From positions 62,001 to 126,000 of the forward strand of contig NZ_JAAAWN010000001.1 of assembly GCF_010500865.1 (NCBI RefSeq): a stretch of 64,000 nt of DNA, read 5' to 3'. This DNA comes from Alteromonas profundi. Its GTDB lineage: Bacteria; Pseudomonadota; Gammaproteobacteria; Enterobacterales; Alteromonadaceae. Below are positions 46,666 through 57,194 of the stretch, one piece after another. The notes beneath the pieces are model-generated. The model searched no databases and was not told where the DNA came from. It saw nothing but the letters and a program-made list of their open reading frames with translations. Every line of letters begins with the position of its first letter. Positions within the stretch are counted from its first letter, which is position 1. A program made the position numbers and the translations under genes.

Positions 46666-47841
46666 ATGGCAATTCCAAGTATGAGCGATATGGCCCTAAG
46701 CGGTCAGCGTGTTCTTATCAGACAAGATTTAAACGTGCCTGTAAAAGACGGTAAAGTTACCTCTGATGCACGTATTAAAGCATCTATACCTACCCTTAAA
46801 GCTGCGCTAGACGCAGGTGCCTCAGTAATGGTGATGTCTCACCTTGGCCGTCCCACAGAAGGAGAGCCTGCTGATGAGTTCTCGTTACAACCTGTGGTGG
46901 ATTATCTCAATGACGCCCTTGACGTACCTGTGAAACTTGTTAAAGACTACCTTGACGGTGTTGAGCTCGCTGACGGCGAGTTGGTTATTCTTGAAAATGT
47001 GCGCTTTAATAAAGGCGAGAAAAAAGATGATGAAACCCTAGCCAAGCAATATGCAGCCTTATGCGACATTTTTGTTATGGATGCTTTTGGTACTGCCCAT
47101 CGCGCGCAAGCCTCTACCCATGGCGTGGCTAAGTTCGCGCCTAAAGCTTGTGCAGGCCCTTTGTTAGCGGCAGAGTTAGACGCGTTAGGTAAGGCGTTAG
47201 ATAACCCTAAACGCCCTATGGTAGCGATTGTTGGAGGCTCAAAAGTATCTACCAAGCTAACCGTACTTAAAACGCTGGCCGAGAAAGTTGACCAACTAAT
47301 TGTCGGCGGTGGTATTGCAAACACATTTATCGCAGCTCAAGGCCATAACGTAGGTAAATCTCTTGTAGAAATGGATTTAACCGAACAAGCAAGCCAGTTG
47401 ATGAATGAAGCACAAGCAAATGGTGGCAATATTCCTGTACCTACCGATGTAGTGGTAGGTAAAGCATTTGATGAAAATACCGAAGCTACCTTAAAAGCAG
47501 TTTGTGATGTAGCCGACGATGACATGATCTTCGACATCGGTCCTGATTCTTCAGAGGCCCTAGAAAGCATTATAAAAAATGCCGGTACCATTGTATGGAA
47601 CGGTCCTGTTGGGGTGTTTGAATTTGACCAATTTAGTGCGGGAACCAAAGCACTTTCTAAAGCGATAGCGCAAAGTGATGCGTTCTCAATTGCAGGTGGT
47701 GGTGATACACTAGCTGCTGTAGATAAATACGAGATAGCAGATCAAATTTCTTATATCTCTACTGGTGGCGGTGCCTTTTTAGAGTTTTTAGAAGGTAAAA
47801 CCCTGCCAGCGGTAGCCGTGTTAGAAGAAAAAAATAAATAA
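46666..47841 (+). CDS. pgk: Phosphoglycerate kinase
   Basis: Reversible phosphotransfer between 1,3-bisphosphoglycerate and ADP in glycolysis and gluconeogenesis. The 391-aa product has RQDLNVPV near the start, SHLGRPTEG, the hinge-region [10 protein letters not shown] and the C-terminal [12 protein letters not shown], followed by [17 protein letters not shown] 46666 has AGGAA just upstream; ATG 46648 would add six residues and place the RBS inside the gene. It is third in the operon. Confidence 0.96.
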   Translation: MAIPSMSDMALSGQRVLIRQDLNVPVKDGKVTSDARIKASIPTLKAALDAGASVMVMSHLGRPTEGEPADEFSLQPVVDYLNDALDVPVKLVKDYLDGVELADGELVILENVRFNKGEKKDDETLAKQYAALCDIFVMDAFGTAHRAQASTHGVAKFAPKACAGPLLAAELDALGKALDNPKRPMVAIVGGSKVSTKLTVLKTLAEKVDQLIVGGGIANTFIAAQGHNVGKSLVEMDLTEQASQLMNEAQANGGNIPVPTDVVVGKAFDENTEATLKAVCDVADDDMIFDIGPDSSEALESIIKNAGTIVWNGPVGVFEFDQFSAGTKALSKAIAQSDAFSIAGGGDTLAAVDKYEIADQISYISTGGGAFLEFLEGKTLPAVAVLEEKNK

Positions 47842-47874
47842 ACCTAACAGGCTACGTCAATCGGCAACGATTCC

Positions 47875-47901
47875 GCCGGTGCTACAGTGACGTACACCGG
47901 C
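47875..47901 (+). promoter_or_regulatory. Intercistronic hairpin between pgk and fda
   Basis: GCCGGTG (47875-47881) and CACCGGC (47895-47901) form a perfect 7-bp GC-rich stem with a 13-nt loop. There is no T-run after it. It probably affects mRNA processing or stability in the operon. Confidence 0.5.
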
Positions 47902-47960
47902 ATATAACGATAAACCCTACAACTGTCATTAAAGGCAGTAATATAAAAAGGAGTGTTGCA

Positions 47961-48860
47961 ATGGCATCACAAGCACAGCAAGCTATGCTGGATAAACTAA
48001 ACACGCTACCTGGTTTTATTGCAGCGTTAGATCAAAGCGGCGGCAGTACACCTAAAGCGTTACGTCTGTATGGCGTTGAAGAGTCTGAATACAGCACAGA
48101 CGAAGAAATGTTCAACCTTGTGCACGAAATGCGTACCCGTATTATTACGAGTGCTCCTTTCAGTGGCGAGCGCGTGTTAGGCGCTATTTTATTTGAAAAT
48201 ACCCTAGACCGTGAAATTGAAGGCATGTCGAGCGCCCATTATTTGTGGCAGAAAAAACGGGTTATTCCGTTTTTGAAAGTAGACAAAGGCCTTGAAGCAG
48301 AACACAACGGTGTACAGGTGATGAAGCCCATTGCTGGGCTCGATGGTTTACTGGCAAAAGCAGTAGCCCAAGACGTGTTTGGTACGAAAATGCGCAGTGT
48401 GGTGAAACTTGCTAATCACGAAGGTATTAAAGCCGTTGTTGAACAGCAGTTTGAAGTGGGTAAGCAAATTTTAGCCGCTGGCCTTGTGCCCATCATCGAG
48501 CCAGAAGTGGATATTCATAGCCCACAAAAAGCGGAAGCTGAAGCGCTGCTTAAATTAGAAATTTTAACCCAATTAAATTTGCTCGACGAAGGTCAAGAAG
48601 TGATGTTGAAACTAACATTACCTTCAGAAGCAAACTTTTATAAAGAGTTAGTTGATCATCCGCGTGTGCTTAAAGTTGTAGCACTCTCTGGTGGCTACAG
48701 TCGTGACGATGCCAATGCTAAATTAGCTGAAAACCAAGGTATTATTGCAAGCTTTTCCCGTGCACTTACCGAGGGTGTATCTGCAAAGCAGTCGCAAGAC
48801 GAGTTTGAAGCCACGTTAGATAAAGCCATTGAAAGTATTTATCAAGCTTCTAAGGCCTAA
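47961..48860 (+). CDS. fda: Class I fructose-bisphosphate aldolase
   Basis: Schiff-base aldolase that splits fructose 1,6-bisphosphate. The 299-aa protein is of the PF00274-type class I family in its bacterial form: [17 protein letters not shown] (about 18-34), FLKVDKG with the active-site region lysine, IIEPEVDI, then [10 protein letters not shown] with the Schiff-base lysine and [13 protein letters not shown]. This pattern closely resembles staphylococcal Fda, whereas the equivalent enterobacterial operon carries class II FbaA. AAAGGAG precedes ATG 47961. It is the last gene of the operon, before a strong terminator. Confidence 0.93.
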   Translation: MASQAQQAMLDKLNTLPGFIAALDQSGGSTPKALRLYGVEESEYSTDEEMFNLVHEMRTRIITSAPFSGERVLGAILFENTLDREIEGMSSAHYLWQKKRVIPFLKVDKGLEAEHNGVQVMKPIAGLDGLLAKAVAQDVFGTKMRSVVKLANHEGIKAVVEQQFEVGKQILAAGLVPIIEPEVDIHSPQKAEAEALLKLEILTQLNLLDEGQEVMLKLTLPSEANFYKELVDHPRVLKVVALSGGYSRDDANAKLAENQGIIASFSRALTEGVSAKQSQDEFEATLDKAIESIYQASKA

Positions 48861-48892
48861 TAGCCGAAAGCGAAATATGTAAGTGCTTGTTG

Positions 48893-48922
48893 AAAAAAGG
48901 AGAGCGAACGCTCTCCTTTTTT
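48893..48922 (+). terminator. Terminator of the tkt-epd-pgk-fda operon
   Basis: GGAGAGCG (48899-48906) and CGCTCTCC (48909-48916) form a perfect 8-bp stem with an AA loop, flanked by A6 and T6. It works in both directions and also separates the convergent ppx. Confidence 0.92.
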
Positions 48923-48988
48923 ATGCGCGTAGTTAAAGGCCGCCTAAAGCGTACTTTTGTTGCTGTACGCAAACAATAATGGGGCGGG

Positions 48989-50527
48989 CTATTTATCGGA
49001 TAAAACGGTCAAGCCCAAATCTAACGATTTCCAATAGCCAATTTCTCGCATTAGGTCGGCGGTAATAATAGGCTTTTCATCTAACCAACCTTCGGGGAAG
49101 GTTATTTCAATGTCGTTGCCGCCAGCTTTAATTTTAAAGTCAGGTAAAAAACCTTCTTGGCGCTTAATATTAAGCAGCACACTTAATCGTAATAACGCAA
49201 TTAATCGCTTAATTGCGTCTATATCGTATAGGTTAAAACTGGGAATGTCGTTTTTGCGTATTTTCTTTCTGTGGCAACGCACTAAGGTTGCTAACAGCAT
49301 TTGCTGCTCTTGTGTAAAGCCTGGCATATCGACATTCGCTAATATATAAGCACTATGACGCTGTACGCCTCGAGAGTTTATTTGCAGGCCTACTTCGTGC
49401 AATAAGGCTGCCCAACCCAGCATATTCCTAAAGTCTTGCTGTCGTAACTTCCATGTTTTATCAACTTGGTCGAAAAGGGTTAGCGCAGTATTTAAAACCA
49501 TATTTGCTTGGGTAGTATCCACATCGTAGCGTGTGGCTAAGCTACTTGCGGTTCTACCGCGAATATCAGCATGGTGCAGCACATCTTCCATCTGATAGAG
49601 AACGCCCTCACGTAACGCGGCAGGGGAGTAAACCAGTGCTTCTATATTAAGTGCTTTAAACGCGGCAATCAGAATAGCTAGGCCACCGGCGATAACCACC
49701 CGTCTATCTTCGCTTAACGCGGGATAATCAAGTTCATCGATATGCCCTGCACTAATAAACTGCTTCATCAGTTTGCGTAAGCTTTTTAGGGTAACCGGAA
49801 TATCGTGGCCATTTGGCCTATCTTGCTGACATAGGTTAAATAAAGTGCGTATGGTTCCAGAAGTGCCCACACATTGTACCCAACCTAGTTTGCGATAGCG
49901 TGTTTCAATAAGCTCAAGTTGTTGTGAGGCAGAGGTTATCGCCTTATCGAAGTTCTTTTTCTTCAGCTCGCCGTCGGCAAAAAACCGCTGGGTATAGCTA
50001 ACGCAGCCCATTTGTAAGCTGCGGCAAAGCATGGGGGTAAGGCCTTTGCCTATTACAAACTCTGTTGAGCCCCCGCCAATATCAATAACCAGTTGCTGAC
50101 CATCGGCATGATTGGTATGGGCCACGCCCGAATAAATAAGGCGTGCCTCTTCAACCCCAGAAATCACTTCTACGGGATAGGGAAGAATATCTTTCGCTGA
50201 GTTAATAAATAGACGAGCATTGACCGCTTTACGTAAAGTATGGGTAGCAACAATACGCACCGAGTCAGGCTCAAAGCCCCGTAAACTTTCTGCGATAACG
50301 CGCAGCATGGATAAACCACGCTCCATGGCTTCATCAGAAAGCACATTATTCTCATCCAGCCCTTCAGCAAGACGCACTTTTTGCTTTACACGGTGCAGTA
50401 TCTGCACCGAACCAGCCACAATACGTGCTACCACTAAGTGAAAGCTGTTTGAGCCAATGTCCAATGCGGCGACTTTGTTGGAATCCCGACTCTCTACGGT
50501 GTCAAAAACAGTTTGCTGCTGCGTCAT
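48989..50527 (-). CDS. ppx: Exopolyphosphatase Ppx/GppA family
   Basis: Hydrolyses terminal phosphate from polyphosphate (or pppGpp). The 512-aa protein has the ASKHA signature ALDIGSNSFHLVVAR near residue 22, IDIGGGSTEFVIG in the middle and an HD-type C-terminal domain (AALLHEVGLQINSRGVQRH region). The length near 510 aa and the pairing with ppk1 favour Ppx over GppA. It follows ppk1 with a gap of only 6 nt, so the two form an operon. Confidence 0.92.
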   Translation of the reverse strand: MTQQQTVFDTVESRDSNKVAALDIGSNSFHLVVARIVAGSVQILHRVKQKVRLAEGLDENNVLSDEAMERGLSMLRVIAESLRGFEPDSVRIVATHTLRKAVNARLFINSAKDILPYPVEVISGVEEARLIYSGVAHTNHADGQQLVIDIGGGSTEFVIGKGLTPMLCRSLQMGCVSYTQRFFADGELKKKNFDKAITSASQQLELIETRYRKLGWVQCVGTSGTIRTLFNLCQQDRPNGHDIPVTLKSLRKLMKQFISAGHIDELDYPALSEDRRVVIAGGLAILIAAFKALNIEALVYSPAALREGVLYQMEDVLHHADIRGRTASSLATRYDVDTTQANMVLNTALTLFDQVDKTWKLRQQDFRNMLGWAALLHEVGLQINSRGVQRHSAYILANVDMPGFTQEQQMLLATLVRCHRKKIRKNDIPSFNLYDIDAIKRLIALLRLSVLLNIKRQEGFLPDFKIKAGGNDIEITFPEGWLDEKPIITADLMREIGYWKSLDLGLTVLSDK

Positions 50528-50533
50528 TAAATA

Positions 50534-52615
50534 TTAACTTCCTGCTTCTTGATCTTCTATCTGCTTCAAATAGTCATAAATTTCTATTTGTGAGCGTAAC
50601 TTTTTGCGGTTACCTCGCGGCACGTACTTATTGCTTTGCTCTCTGTCAATCACACGTGCTTTTAAGGTATCTTTAAACTGCAATTCCATAATATCAACAA
50701 TGCGCTGTTGCAACGTTTTATCGTAAATTGGACAACCGACTTCAATACGATTATCCATATTTCGGGTCATCCAGTCTGCAGAGGAAATAAACACCTTGCG
50801 CTCACCGCCCCCTTCGAAGATCATCACCCGGGGGTGTTCTAAAAAGCGATCTACGATAGATATAATTTCGATATTTTCACTTAGCCCTTTTACACCTGGA
50901 TTAAGGGAACACATACCTCGCACAATGCCACGAATTTCCATTCCCGCCTGTCCCGCTCGATATAAGTCGTCAATAAGCTCTTTATCTACCAGATTATTAA
51001 TCTTAAATGTAATCTTAGCAGGCCGGCCTTCTTTCAAATGTTGAATTTCCTGACGAATAAGCGACTGAATTTTAGTTCGAGCATTCAGCGGCGATATTTG
51101 TAAGTGTTGGAATTTATACCTACGGTAAGGATAGTTTATCAGATCGAAAACGCTAACCCCCTCATCGGCAAGTTCTTGGTTTCGCGTAAACAAGCTGAAA
51201 TCGGTATATATTTTAGCGGTCTTCTCGTTAAAGTTTCCGGTGCCAAAGTGGGCATAGTTTACCAGTGAACCGCGCTCCTCTCGGGTAACAATACACAGTT
51301 TAGAGTGAATTTTTAGCGTAGGTACACCTAATACAACACGGATCCCTGCATCCGTCATGCGTTTAGACCATTCGATATTTGCTTCTTCATCAAATCGGGC
51401 ACGAATTTCTACAACAACGGTAACCTTTTTGCCATTATCCACCGCGTCGATTAGCGAGTTGATGATGCGAGAATTGCTGGCTACACGGTAAATATTAATG
51501 CGAATGGCTTTTACACTGGGGTCGAAGGCCGCTTGGCGTACAAATTCGGTAAAGTGTAAAAATCTATGGTAGGGGTAATACAGCAGAATATCGTGGGCTG
51601 TAATAGCATCAAATACGGTGTTGTATTTTGAGAAAGCATTCGAGTCTATTGCGGGGAGCGGCGCATGGGTTAAATATTCGCGCCCTACATTAGGAAAGCC
51701 TATGAAGTCTTTAAAGTTACGGTAGTGCCCGGCAGCGTGCATAGTATCAAGCTTGGTGATCTTTAATCGTTTCCTAAGGTCGTTTACCATATCTTCGGGC
51801 ATATGGTTGTCGTAAATAACGCGAACCGGTTCAGCAATCAAACGCTGCTTCATGCTTTCAGACATTTTTTCAACGTAGCTTTCGTCAATTTCATCATTAA
51901 TTGAGTATTCTGCGTCGCGGGTCATTTTAAATGAGAAAGACTCGATTTCATCAAACTTCACGAAACCACGGAAAATATCCTCAAGGCATAGCTGAATGAC
52001 ATCATCTAGCATAATAATGTGCTTTTGCTTACGGCTACGTTCTGGTGGAATTAGCATAAAGCGTGACATTTCACCGGTAGGAACCTGAATAACAGCAAAG
52101 CGCGTATTACGCTCTTTTCTGCGCAGTGCCACATAAAGGTATACAGACGTACCATTTAAGCGGCTTAACAAGTCTACCTTCTTATCAATTAATATAGGGG
52201 CGATATGGCGCAGAACTTTGTTTACAAAAAATTTGCGCACCCAACTTTTTTGATAATCGTTAAGCTGATTTTTACGTAAAATATGAATGTTATAGCGGGC
52301 AAGAGATTTAAGTACATCTTTGTGAATTTCATCAAATTTATCAGAGAGCTGTACTACTTTGTTTTGAATGCGTTCCATCAATTCAATTTGCCGCTCAGCT
52401 TCTGCTTCGTTGCCATCATTTTGGGCAATGGTTATTTGGCGCTTAACACCTGCGGCTCGAACGCGATAAAACTCATCAAGGTTATTGGAATAAATACCCA
52501 GGAAACGGATACGCTCTACGGCGGGGGTATTTTCATCTGCGGCTTCTTGTAATACGCGTTCGTTGAAGGCGAGCCAACTCAGCTCTTTGGGATAATATAA
52601 GTCTTCGTTATCCAT
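50534..52615 (-). CDS. ppk1: Polyphosphate kinase PPK1
   Basis: Reversibly polymerises the gamma-phosphate of ATP into polyphosphate at the inner membrane. The 693-aa protein shows the four-domain PPK1 layout: ELSWLAFNERVLQEA at the N-terminus, the first active-site histidine in LKIHSKLC, HFGTGNFNEKTAKIYTD and the second histidine in RFLEHPRVMIFEGGG. Family length is about 690. It lies upstream of ppx on the same strand. No Pho box was recognised in its 118-bp upstream region. Confidence 0.95.
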   Translation of the reverse strand: MDNEDLYYPKELSWLAFNERVLQEAADENTPAVERIRFLGIYSNNLDEFYRVRAAGVKRQITIAQNDGNEAEAERQIELMERIQNKVVQLSDKFDEIHKDVLKSLARYNIHILRKNQLNDYQKSWVRKFFVNKVLRHIAPILIDKKVDLLSRLNGTSVYLYVALRRKERNTRFAVIQVPTGEMSRFMLIPPERSRKQKHIIMLDDVIQLCLEDIFRGFVKFDEIESFSFKMTRDAEYSINDEIDESYVEKMSESMKQRLIAEPVRVIYDNHMPEDMVNDLRKRLKITKLDTMHAAGHYRNFKDFIGFPNVGREYLTHAPLPAIDSNAFSKYNTVFDAITAHDILLYYPYHRFLHFTEFVRQAAFDPSVKAIRINIYRVASNSRIINSLIDAVDNGKKVTVVVEIRARFDEEANIEWSKRMTDAGIRVVLGVPTLKIHSKLCIVTREERGSLVNYAHFGTGNFNEKTAKIYTDFSLFTRNQELADEGVSVFDLINYPYRRYKFQHLQISPLNARTKIQSLIRQEIQHLKEGRPAKITFKINNLVDKELIDDLYRAGQAGMEIRGIVRGMCSLNPGVKGLSENIEIISIVDRFLEHPRVMIFEGGGERKVFISSADWMTRNMDNRIEVGCPIYDKTLQQRIVDIMELQFKDTLKARVIDREQSNKYVPRGNRKKLRSQIEIYDYLKQIEDQEAGS

Positions 52616-52733
52616 AGAATTTGGTATTCACTTGTTAAAAAAGGTGACAGACTGCCATGGGTCAATGACATTGCTATGACAGTGGGGAAATCTTAAGTTG
52701 TCGGGCCAGGCCACCGCCTCGTAAGACAAGGCG

Positions 52734-53240
52734 TTATTGTTTAGTTTCAATTTCTACCACTAAATCGTTAGACAAAGACTCTAATGCTTGTTGCAGCGCG
52801 TCATGGTCAAATTCGGTAGGCACAGCGATTACCGCGGTAGCTTTAAACATTAAACTTCCCCAATTTGGCGCGCTCTCACAATGAGAAGTAAAGTTGACAA
52901 TGTTAAGATTGAATTGGTTTAACACACTGGTGAGTTCTTGAACGATACCTGGTTTGTCGTTACCCATAACTTCAACCGACAGTTCGGTGGGGTGGGGGGT
53001 AGCAGAAGCATTGGTTTCTACTGCTTGTACTGATAAATCGCTAATACTATCTAGCGCGTCAATAAGCGGCTGCTTTTTATCGGCACTGACATGCACTTCT
53101 ACAAAGCCAGTGAACATACCCGCCATATGCGCAAAACTTGAACCCAGCCAGTTTCCACTATGCTGATAAATACATTTAGCCAACGCATCAACGATACCCG
53201 GTTTATCTTTACCCATAATACTGATAACAAGGGATTGCAT
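52734..53240 (-). CDS. gcvR: Glycine cleavage system regulator GcvR-like (two ACT domains)
   Basis: A 168-aa protein made of two ACT domains (about 1-80 and 87-165), each opening with a G-x-D-K-P-G-I-V motif (MGKDKPGIVDAL and MGNDKPGIVQEL). This is the GcvR architecture; in E. coli GcvR binds glycine and antagonises the activator GcvA. I chose ATG 53240, which has ACAGGAG 7 nt upstream on the minus strand; an ATG at 53267 would add nine residues and swallow that RBS. GcvA is not nearby, so a more general amino-acid sensing role is possible. Confidence 0.83.
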   Translation of the reverse strand: MQSLVISIMGKDKPGIVDALAKCIYQHSGNWLGSSFAHMAGMFTGFVEVHVSADKKQPLIDALDSISDLSVQAVETNASATPHPTELSVEVMGNDKPGIVQELTSVLNQFNLNIVNFTSHCESAPNWGSLMFKATAVIAVPTEFDHDALQQALESLSNDLVVEIETKQ

Positions 53241-53420
53241 ATAAAACTCCTGTTTCATGCCTGACAAAATGCATGTACTAATGTGGTTTGTTCGACATAT
53301 TATCGGTCACAACGTGTTGACGCGATAGGTTTATCAAAAAAACTTTCGCTTGCTATTAGCATAACAAAACTTACACTGCTCACCAGTGCAAATTTAGCCT
53401 GACGATTTTAATCAATAAGA

Positions 53421-55634
53421 ATGACTTCTGATAAAGACAGCATAAACAAATCGCGCCAGCGTCACGACAAGTGGATGCGCCATATCGTGACCATGTTTGG
53501 CGGGTTGGTTTTACTCACGCTAGTTGTACTTATTTCTCATCTTATTAGTCAGGCGCTACCCCTAGCAATGACGCCCACATTGCAGCAAGAAGCCGTCTAC
53601 TCACTACCTGAAGATAACGAGTTTATTGTCAGTGGAGATATCGCAGCTGATCAGCCTATTATAATGAAGGGACAGTCATGTCATTTAACGCTATTTAATG
53701 CTGCAGATGGTACAAAGCTGGTTCAAGAACAGTCTTATATCAGCCCCTGTGAACACACCCTTTCTGCCGTTTCGCTAATGGGGGAAAATACGGTTATCGA
53801 TATATCGGCCAGCGGGCAGGTACGTCTAATCCCAGTCAGAGCGCTATTTGATGTAGGTACAAGGTTCGCGACAAAAATCCCTCAAGTTAACAACAGCGCT
53901 AACACGCATACCTCGGCCCTGGCCGCGGGGTTGTCTTTTTCCGTTCCTCGGGCACTTTGGCAGGCCAAGGAAGACTGGAAGCTGGCACTATCCCAGCGTT
54001 GGGCAGCGCTAAAAATTAACACGTCTAATGGCATTTTTGTGCGCTGGGTTAACCGTAAAAACCCCACCCAAATTATTGATAGACAGTTTAATGATGTCGA
54101 TGATGTGGTGTTGTTACCAGGAACGGAGATGATGGTTTTCGCCCGTAAGCGTAAGCTTTATATACTGCCGCTTCAAGGTGAAGGGAAAACCCGGCTACTT
54201 ACTACACTGTCAGCCCCCATAAAAAGTAAGGGCCTAGCGAAGCAGCTATTTAGCCTACAAAAAGATCGTACTTTTTTTATTCAAGATAAGTCCTCTCGGG
54301 ACACCCATTTAACAAGGTGGGTACTACGGCCTGAAAACGGTGAGCTAGGCTATGAGCAAACCTATAGTATTGCTCTTGCAAAGGGCGAAACAGTGCTTGA
54401 TGTAAAAGAACATGCGAATGCTAACGCGGTGGCTATTTTAACCGATAAACCCGCCATACGCATTATCAACAGAGTAAGCGGCGAAACTGTCAATGAACAG
54501 GAATTGTCTAGCTCTGTAGTAGGTATTTCGTGGTTTGGAAGTAGGCTGTTTGGCTATAATCATGAAAAACTGTTTGTTTGGCGGGCCGAACATTTAAGTG
54601 GGGTAACAACCTGGAATTCGTTATTTTATCCCCAGCATTATGAAGGCTACGCGAAAACACAAGAAGTATGGCAAACCACCAGCGCGTCAGATTTTCAGGA
54701 AGCAAAATTTAGCCTTATCCCCTTACTTATGGGCAGTATAAAAGCCTCACTACTGGCATTATTTATTGCGCTCCCAGTGTCGTTAGGTGCGGCTATTTAT
54801 ACCGGTTTTTTTACCAGAAATCGGTTACGACATGCAATAAAACCCGCAATTGAAATGCTCGAAGCCGTACCTAGCGTATTAATCGGTTTTATTGCCGCAA
54901 TATGGTTATCACCTAAAGCTGAGCAATTTTTGTTTTCCTTCGCTTTTTTTCTTATTACCGTCCCTATTACACTTATTTTGATTGCGCTGATTCAACGTAA
55001 GTTAGCTGATTTAATACCTCTAAGCGTGCGACACGGTAGCGAGCTGTTGTTTGCCTGTCTGGGTATTTTAGTTCTGGGGTATATTAGTGTTGAGTGGGCA
55101 CCGCAATGGCTTTTTTCAGTATTAGATATTGATGGTTATGCACTGTTGTCATCGGGCAGTGAAAGCCCTATAGGTAAAACCACCATAGTGGTGGCTATTG
55201 CACTAGGGTTAGCCATATCTCCAAGTATCTACTCCCTTGCCGAAGATGCCATAAGTAGCGTGCCTCAAGATTTAAAATATGCATCGTTTGCGCTTGGTGC
55301 TACACGCCTGCAAACCTTAGTACACGTAGTACTTCACGTTGCGCTACCGGGTATCGTTGCTGCAATAATGTTAGGCTTTGGGCGGGCTTTTGGCGAAACC
55401 ATGATAGTGCTAATGGTAACAGGAAACACGCCTGTGGCCAGTTGGGGGCTCATCGAAGGGCTACGGGCATTAACCGCTAACTTGGCTATCGAATTGCCGG
55501 AGGCCGATGTATCTTCAGCCCATTATCAAATTTTATTTCTTACCGCATGCATATTGTTTGGCTTTACGTTTGTCGTAAATACGGTGGCAGAGATAATACG
55601 CAGACGGTTACGGCCTAAGGGATATTATGGTTAA
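53421..55634 (+). CDS. pstC: Phosphate ABC transporter permease PstC, long form
   Basis: Inner-membrane channel subunit of the high-affinity phosphate importer. At 737 aa it is far longer than E. coli PstC (about 319). After TM1 (about 25-48) comes a roughly 370-residue periplasmic region, beta-rich and possibly propeller-like. The MetI-type permease domain begins at about 440 and contains the EAA-loop-like EDAISSVPQDLKYASFALGATRLQT. Long PstC forms are known in pseudomonads and vibrios. pstA overlaps it by 8 nt. No pstS gene is seen in front of it. Confidence 0.92.
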   Translation: MTSDKDSINKSRQRHDKWMRHIVTMFGGLVLLTLVVLISHLISQALPLAMTPTLQQEAVYSLPEDNEFIVSGDIAADQPIIMKGQSCHLTLFNAADGTKLVQEQSYISPCEHTLSAVSLMGENTVIDISASGQVRLIPVRALFDVGTRFATKIPQVNNSANTHTSALAAGLSFSVPRALWQAKEDWKLALSQRWAALKINTSNGIFVRWVNRKNPTQIIDRQFNDVDDVVLLPGTEMMVFARKRKLYILPLQGEGKTRLLTTLSAPIKSKGLAKQLFSLQKDRTFFIQDKSSRDTHLTRWVLRPENGELGYEQTYSIALAKGETVLDVKEHANANAVAILTDKPAIRIINRVSGETVNEQELSSSVVGISWFGSRLFGYNHEKLFVWRAEHLSGVTTWNSLFYPQHYEGYAKTQEVWQTTSASDFQEAKFSLIPLLMGSIKASLLALFIALPVSLGAAIYTGFFTRNRLRHAIKPAIEMLEAVPSVLIGFIAAIWLSPKAEQFLFSFAFFLITVPITLILIALIQRKLADLIPLSVRHGSELLFACLGILVLGYISVEWAPQWLFSVLDIDGYALLSSGSESPIGKTTIVVAIALGLAISPSIYSLAEDAISSVPQDLKYASFALGATRLQTLVHVVLHVALPGIVAAIMLGFGRAFGETMIVLMVTGNTPVASWGLIEGLRALTANLAIELPEADVSSAHYQILFLTACILFGFTFVVNTVAEIIRRRLRPKGYYG

Positions 55635-57186
55635 TCTAATCCGGGGTCTCTTCACAGCCGTTCAGCGCCAATCATTAGTTATTAGCCTAAGTGCGTTTTT
55701 TACTAGTTTGCTATTAATTGGCTTGGTATACATATTCATCTTAATAGCCTCCCGGGGCGGCGCCTATTTTTGGCCAGACCCTCTCTACCTTGTTAAATAC
55801 CAGCACAGCAATCAATCGTATAGCGTGTTTGCACAGATTCATGAACAAAATGAAGAAGAAAAAATAGTACAGCTTCGTTATAGCCATGCAAACAACCCCT
55901 ACGGCTCTTTTCTTATGCTGGAGGAGCAAAGTATTGTTTCCCAACAGCAAGTATTGGATGTAGCAGAAATTAAACTAAACGATGGGCGTATGATTTTTGC
56001 TGCCCCCGATTTTCTGATTACGCCTCAGCATGCGCGTGCGGCGCTAGACGAATACTCACAGGTGGTCGGTGAGGTGGAAACAATTTCAAGTGAAATTGAA
56101 CGTCTACAGCAAGACACATTAGCGGTTATTCATCAATCGCTGGTGGAATTAAACCGTAAAGGTGTAGAAGCCGACGCCCCTGCCCGAGAAAAACTGCAGC
56201 AAAGGTTTCGTGCGGTTTTATCTGAAATACGCGAATTAGAAACCTTACGAGACAACTACCAACTGTCAATTCGTTTTGCTGACAGTCGCACACTAACCTT
56301 GACCGTAGCCCAGATAGCGCAGATAAACTTAGTAAACCAGTTAAGTTTGACTGAAAAATGGCAAGTAGTAGCGCGCAATGTTTGGGGTTTTTTATCTCAG
56401 TCACCTAAACAAGCAAACACCGCAGGAGGCGTATTTCCAGCGCTATTTGGCACGGTATTAATGGTTTTTTTAATGACCATAATCGTTACCCCTTTTGGCG
56501 TGCTCGCGGCGATTTATTTAAGTGAATATGCGCCTGATAATAGTTTCACTACAGTTATTCGAATAAGTGTGAGCAATATGGCTGGTGTACCTTCCATTGT
56601 TTATGGGGTATTTGGCTTAGGTTTTTTTGTATACACCTTAGGCGGCAACATAGATACGTTATTGTTTTCTGATCACTTACCAGCACCTACTATGGGCGCA
56701 CCTGGTGTGTTTTGGGCTGCATTGACCATGGCAATACTTACTCTTCCGGTTGTTATTGTGGCTACAGAAGAAGGCCTAGCCCGGGTGCCTAAAGGGTTGC
56801 GTTCAGGAAGTTTTGCATTAGGGGCCACCAAGGCTGAAACCATTCGTAAAATTATCTTACCTATAGCATCGCCAGGCATAATGACCGGCGTTATTCTCGC
56901 GATAGCACGCGCTGCAGGAGAAGTAGCGCCCTTGATGTTGGTGGGGGCGGTGAAGTTTGCGCCTAACCTTCCTATCGATGGCGAGTTTCCTTATTTGCAC
57001 CTAGACCGGCAATTTATGCACTTAGGCGTGCTTATTTACGATGGGGCATTTCATAGTCAAACCGATGCGAAGAGCGCTTCTATGATGTTTGCCTCCTGCC
57101 TCTTGTTATTAGTCGTGGTATTTGTTTTAAATGTAACCGCCGTTATACTGCGTACGCGTCTACGCAAGCGTTATTTACAAGGTTAA
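55627..57186 (+). CDS. pstA: Phosphate ABC transporter permease PstA, long form
   Basis: Second channel subunit of the Pst importer, 519 aa against about 296 in E. coli. TM1 (about 17-40) is followed by an insertion of some 220 residues. This insertion includes a predicted coiled coil ([15 protein letters not shown] to [12 protein letters not shown], about 138-215). The permease domain (about 275-515) has [25 protein letters not shown], the loop that contacts PstB. Translation is coupled to pstC by an 8-nt overlap, and pstB starts 8 nt after its stop. The extra periplasmic parts of PstC and PstA may pair with each other. Confidence 0.92.
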   Translation: MVNLIRGLFTAVQRQSLVISLSAFFTSLLLIGLVYIFILIASRGGAYFWPDPLYLVKYQHSNQSYSVFAQIHEQNEEEKIVQLRYSHANNPYGSFLMLEEQSIVSQQQVLDVAEIKLNDGRMIFAAPDFLITPQHARAALDEYSQVVGEVETISSEIERLQQDTLAVIHQSLVELNRKGVEADAPAREKLQQRFRAVLSEIRELETLRDNYQLSIRFADSRTLTLTVAQIAQINLVNQLSLTEKWQVVARNVWGFLSQSPKQANTAGGVFPALFGTVLMVFLMTIIVTPFGVLAAIYLSEYAPDNSFTTVIRISVSNMAGVPSIVYGVFGLGFFVYTLGGNIDTLLFSDHLPAPTMGAPGVFWAALTMAILTLPVVIVATEEGLARVPKGLRSGSFALGATKAETIRKIILPIASPGIMTGVILAIARAAGEVAPLMLVGAVKFAPNLPIDGEFPYLHLDRQFMHLGVLIYDGAFHSQTDAKSASMMFASCLLLLVVVFVLNVTAVILRTRLRKRYLQG

Positions 57187-57194
57187 TTGATTGC

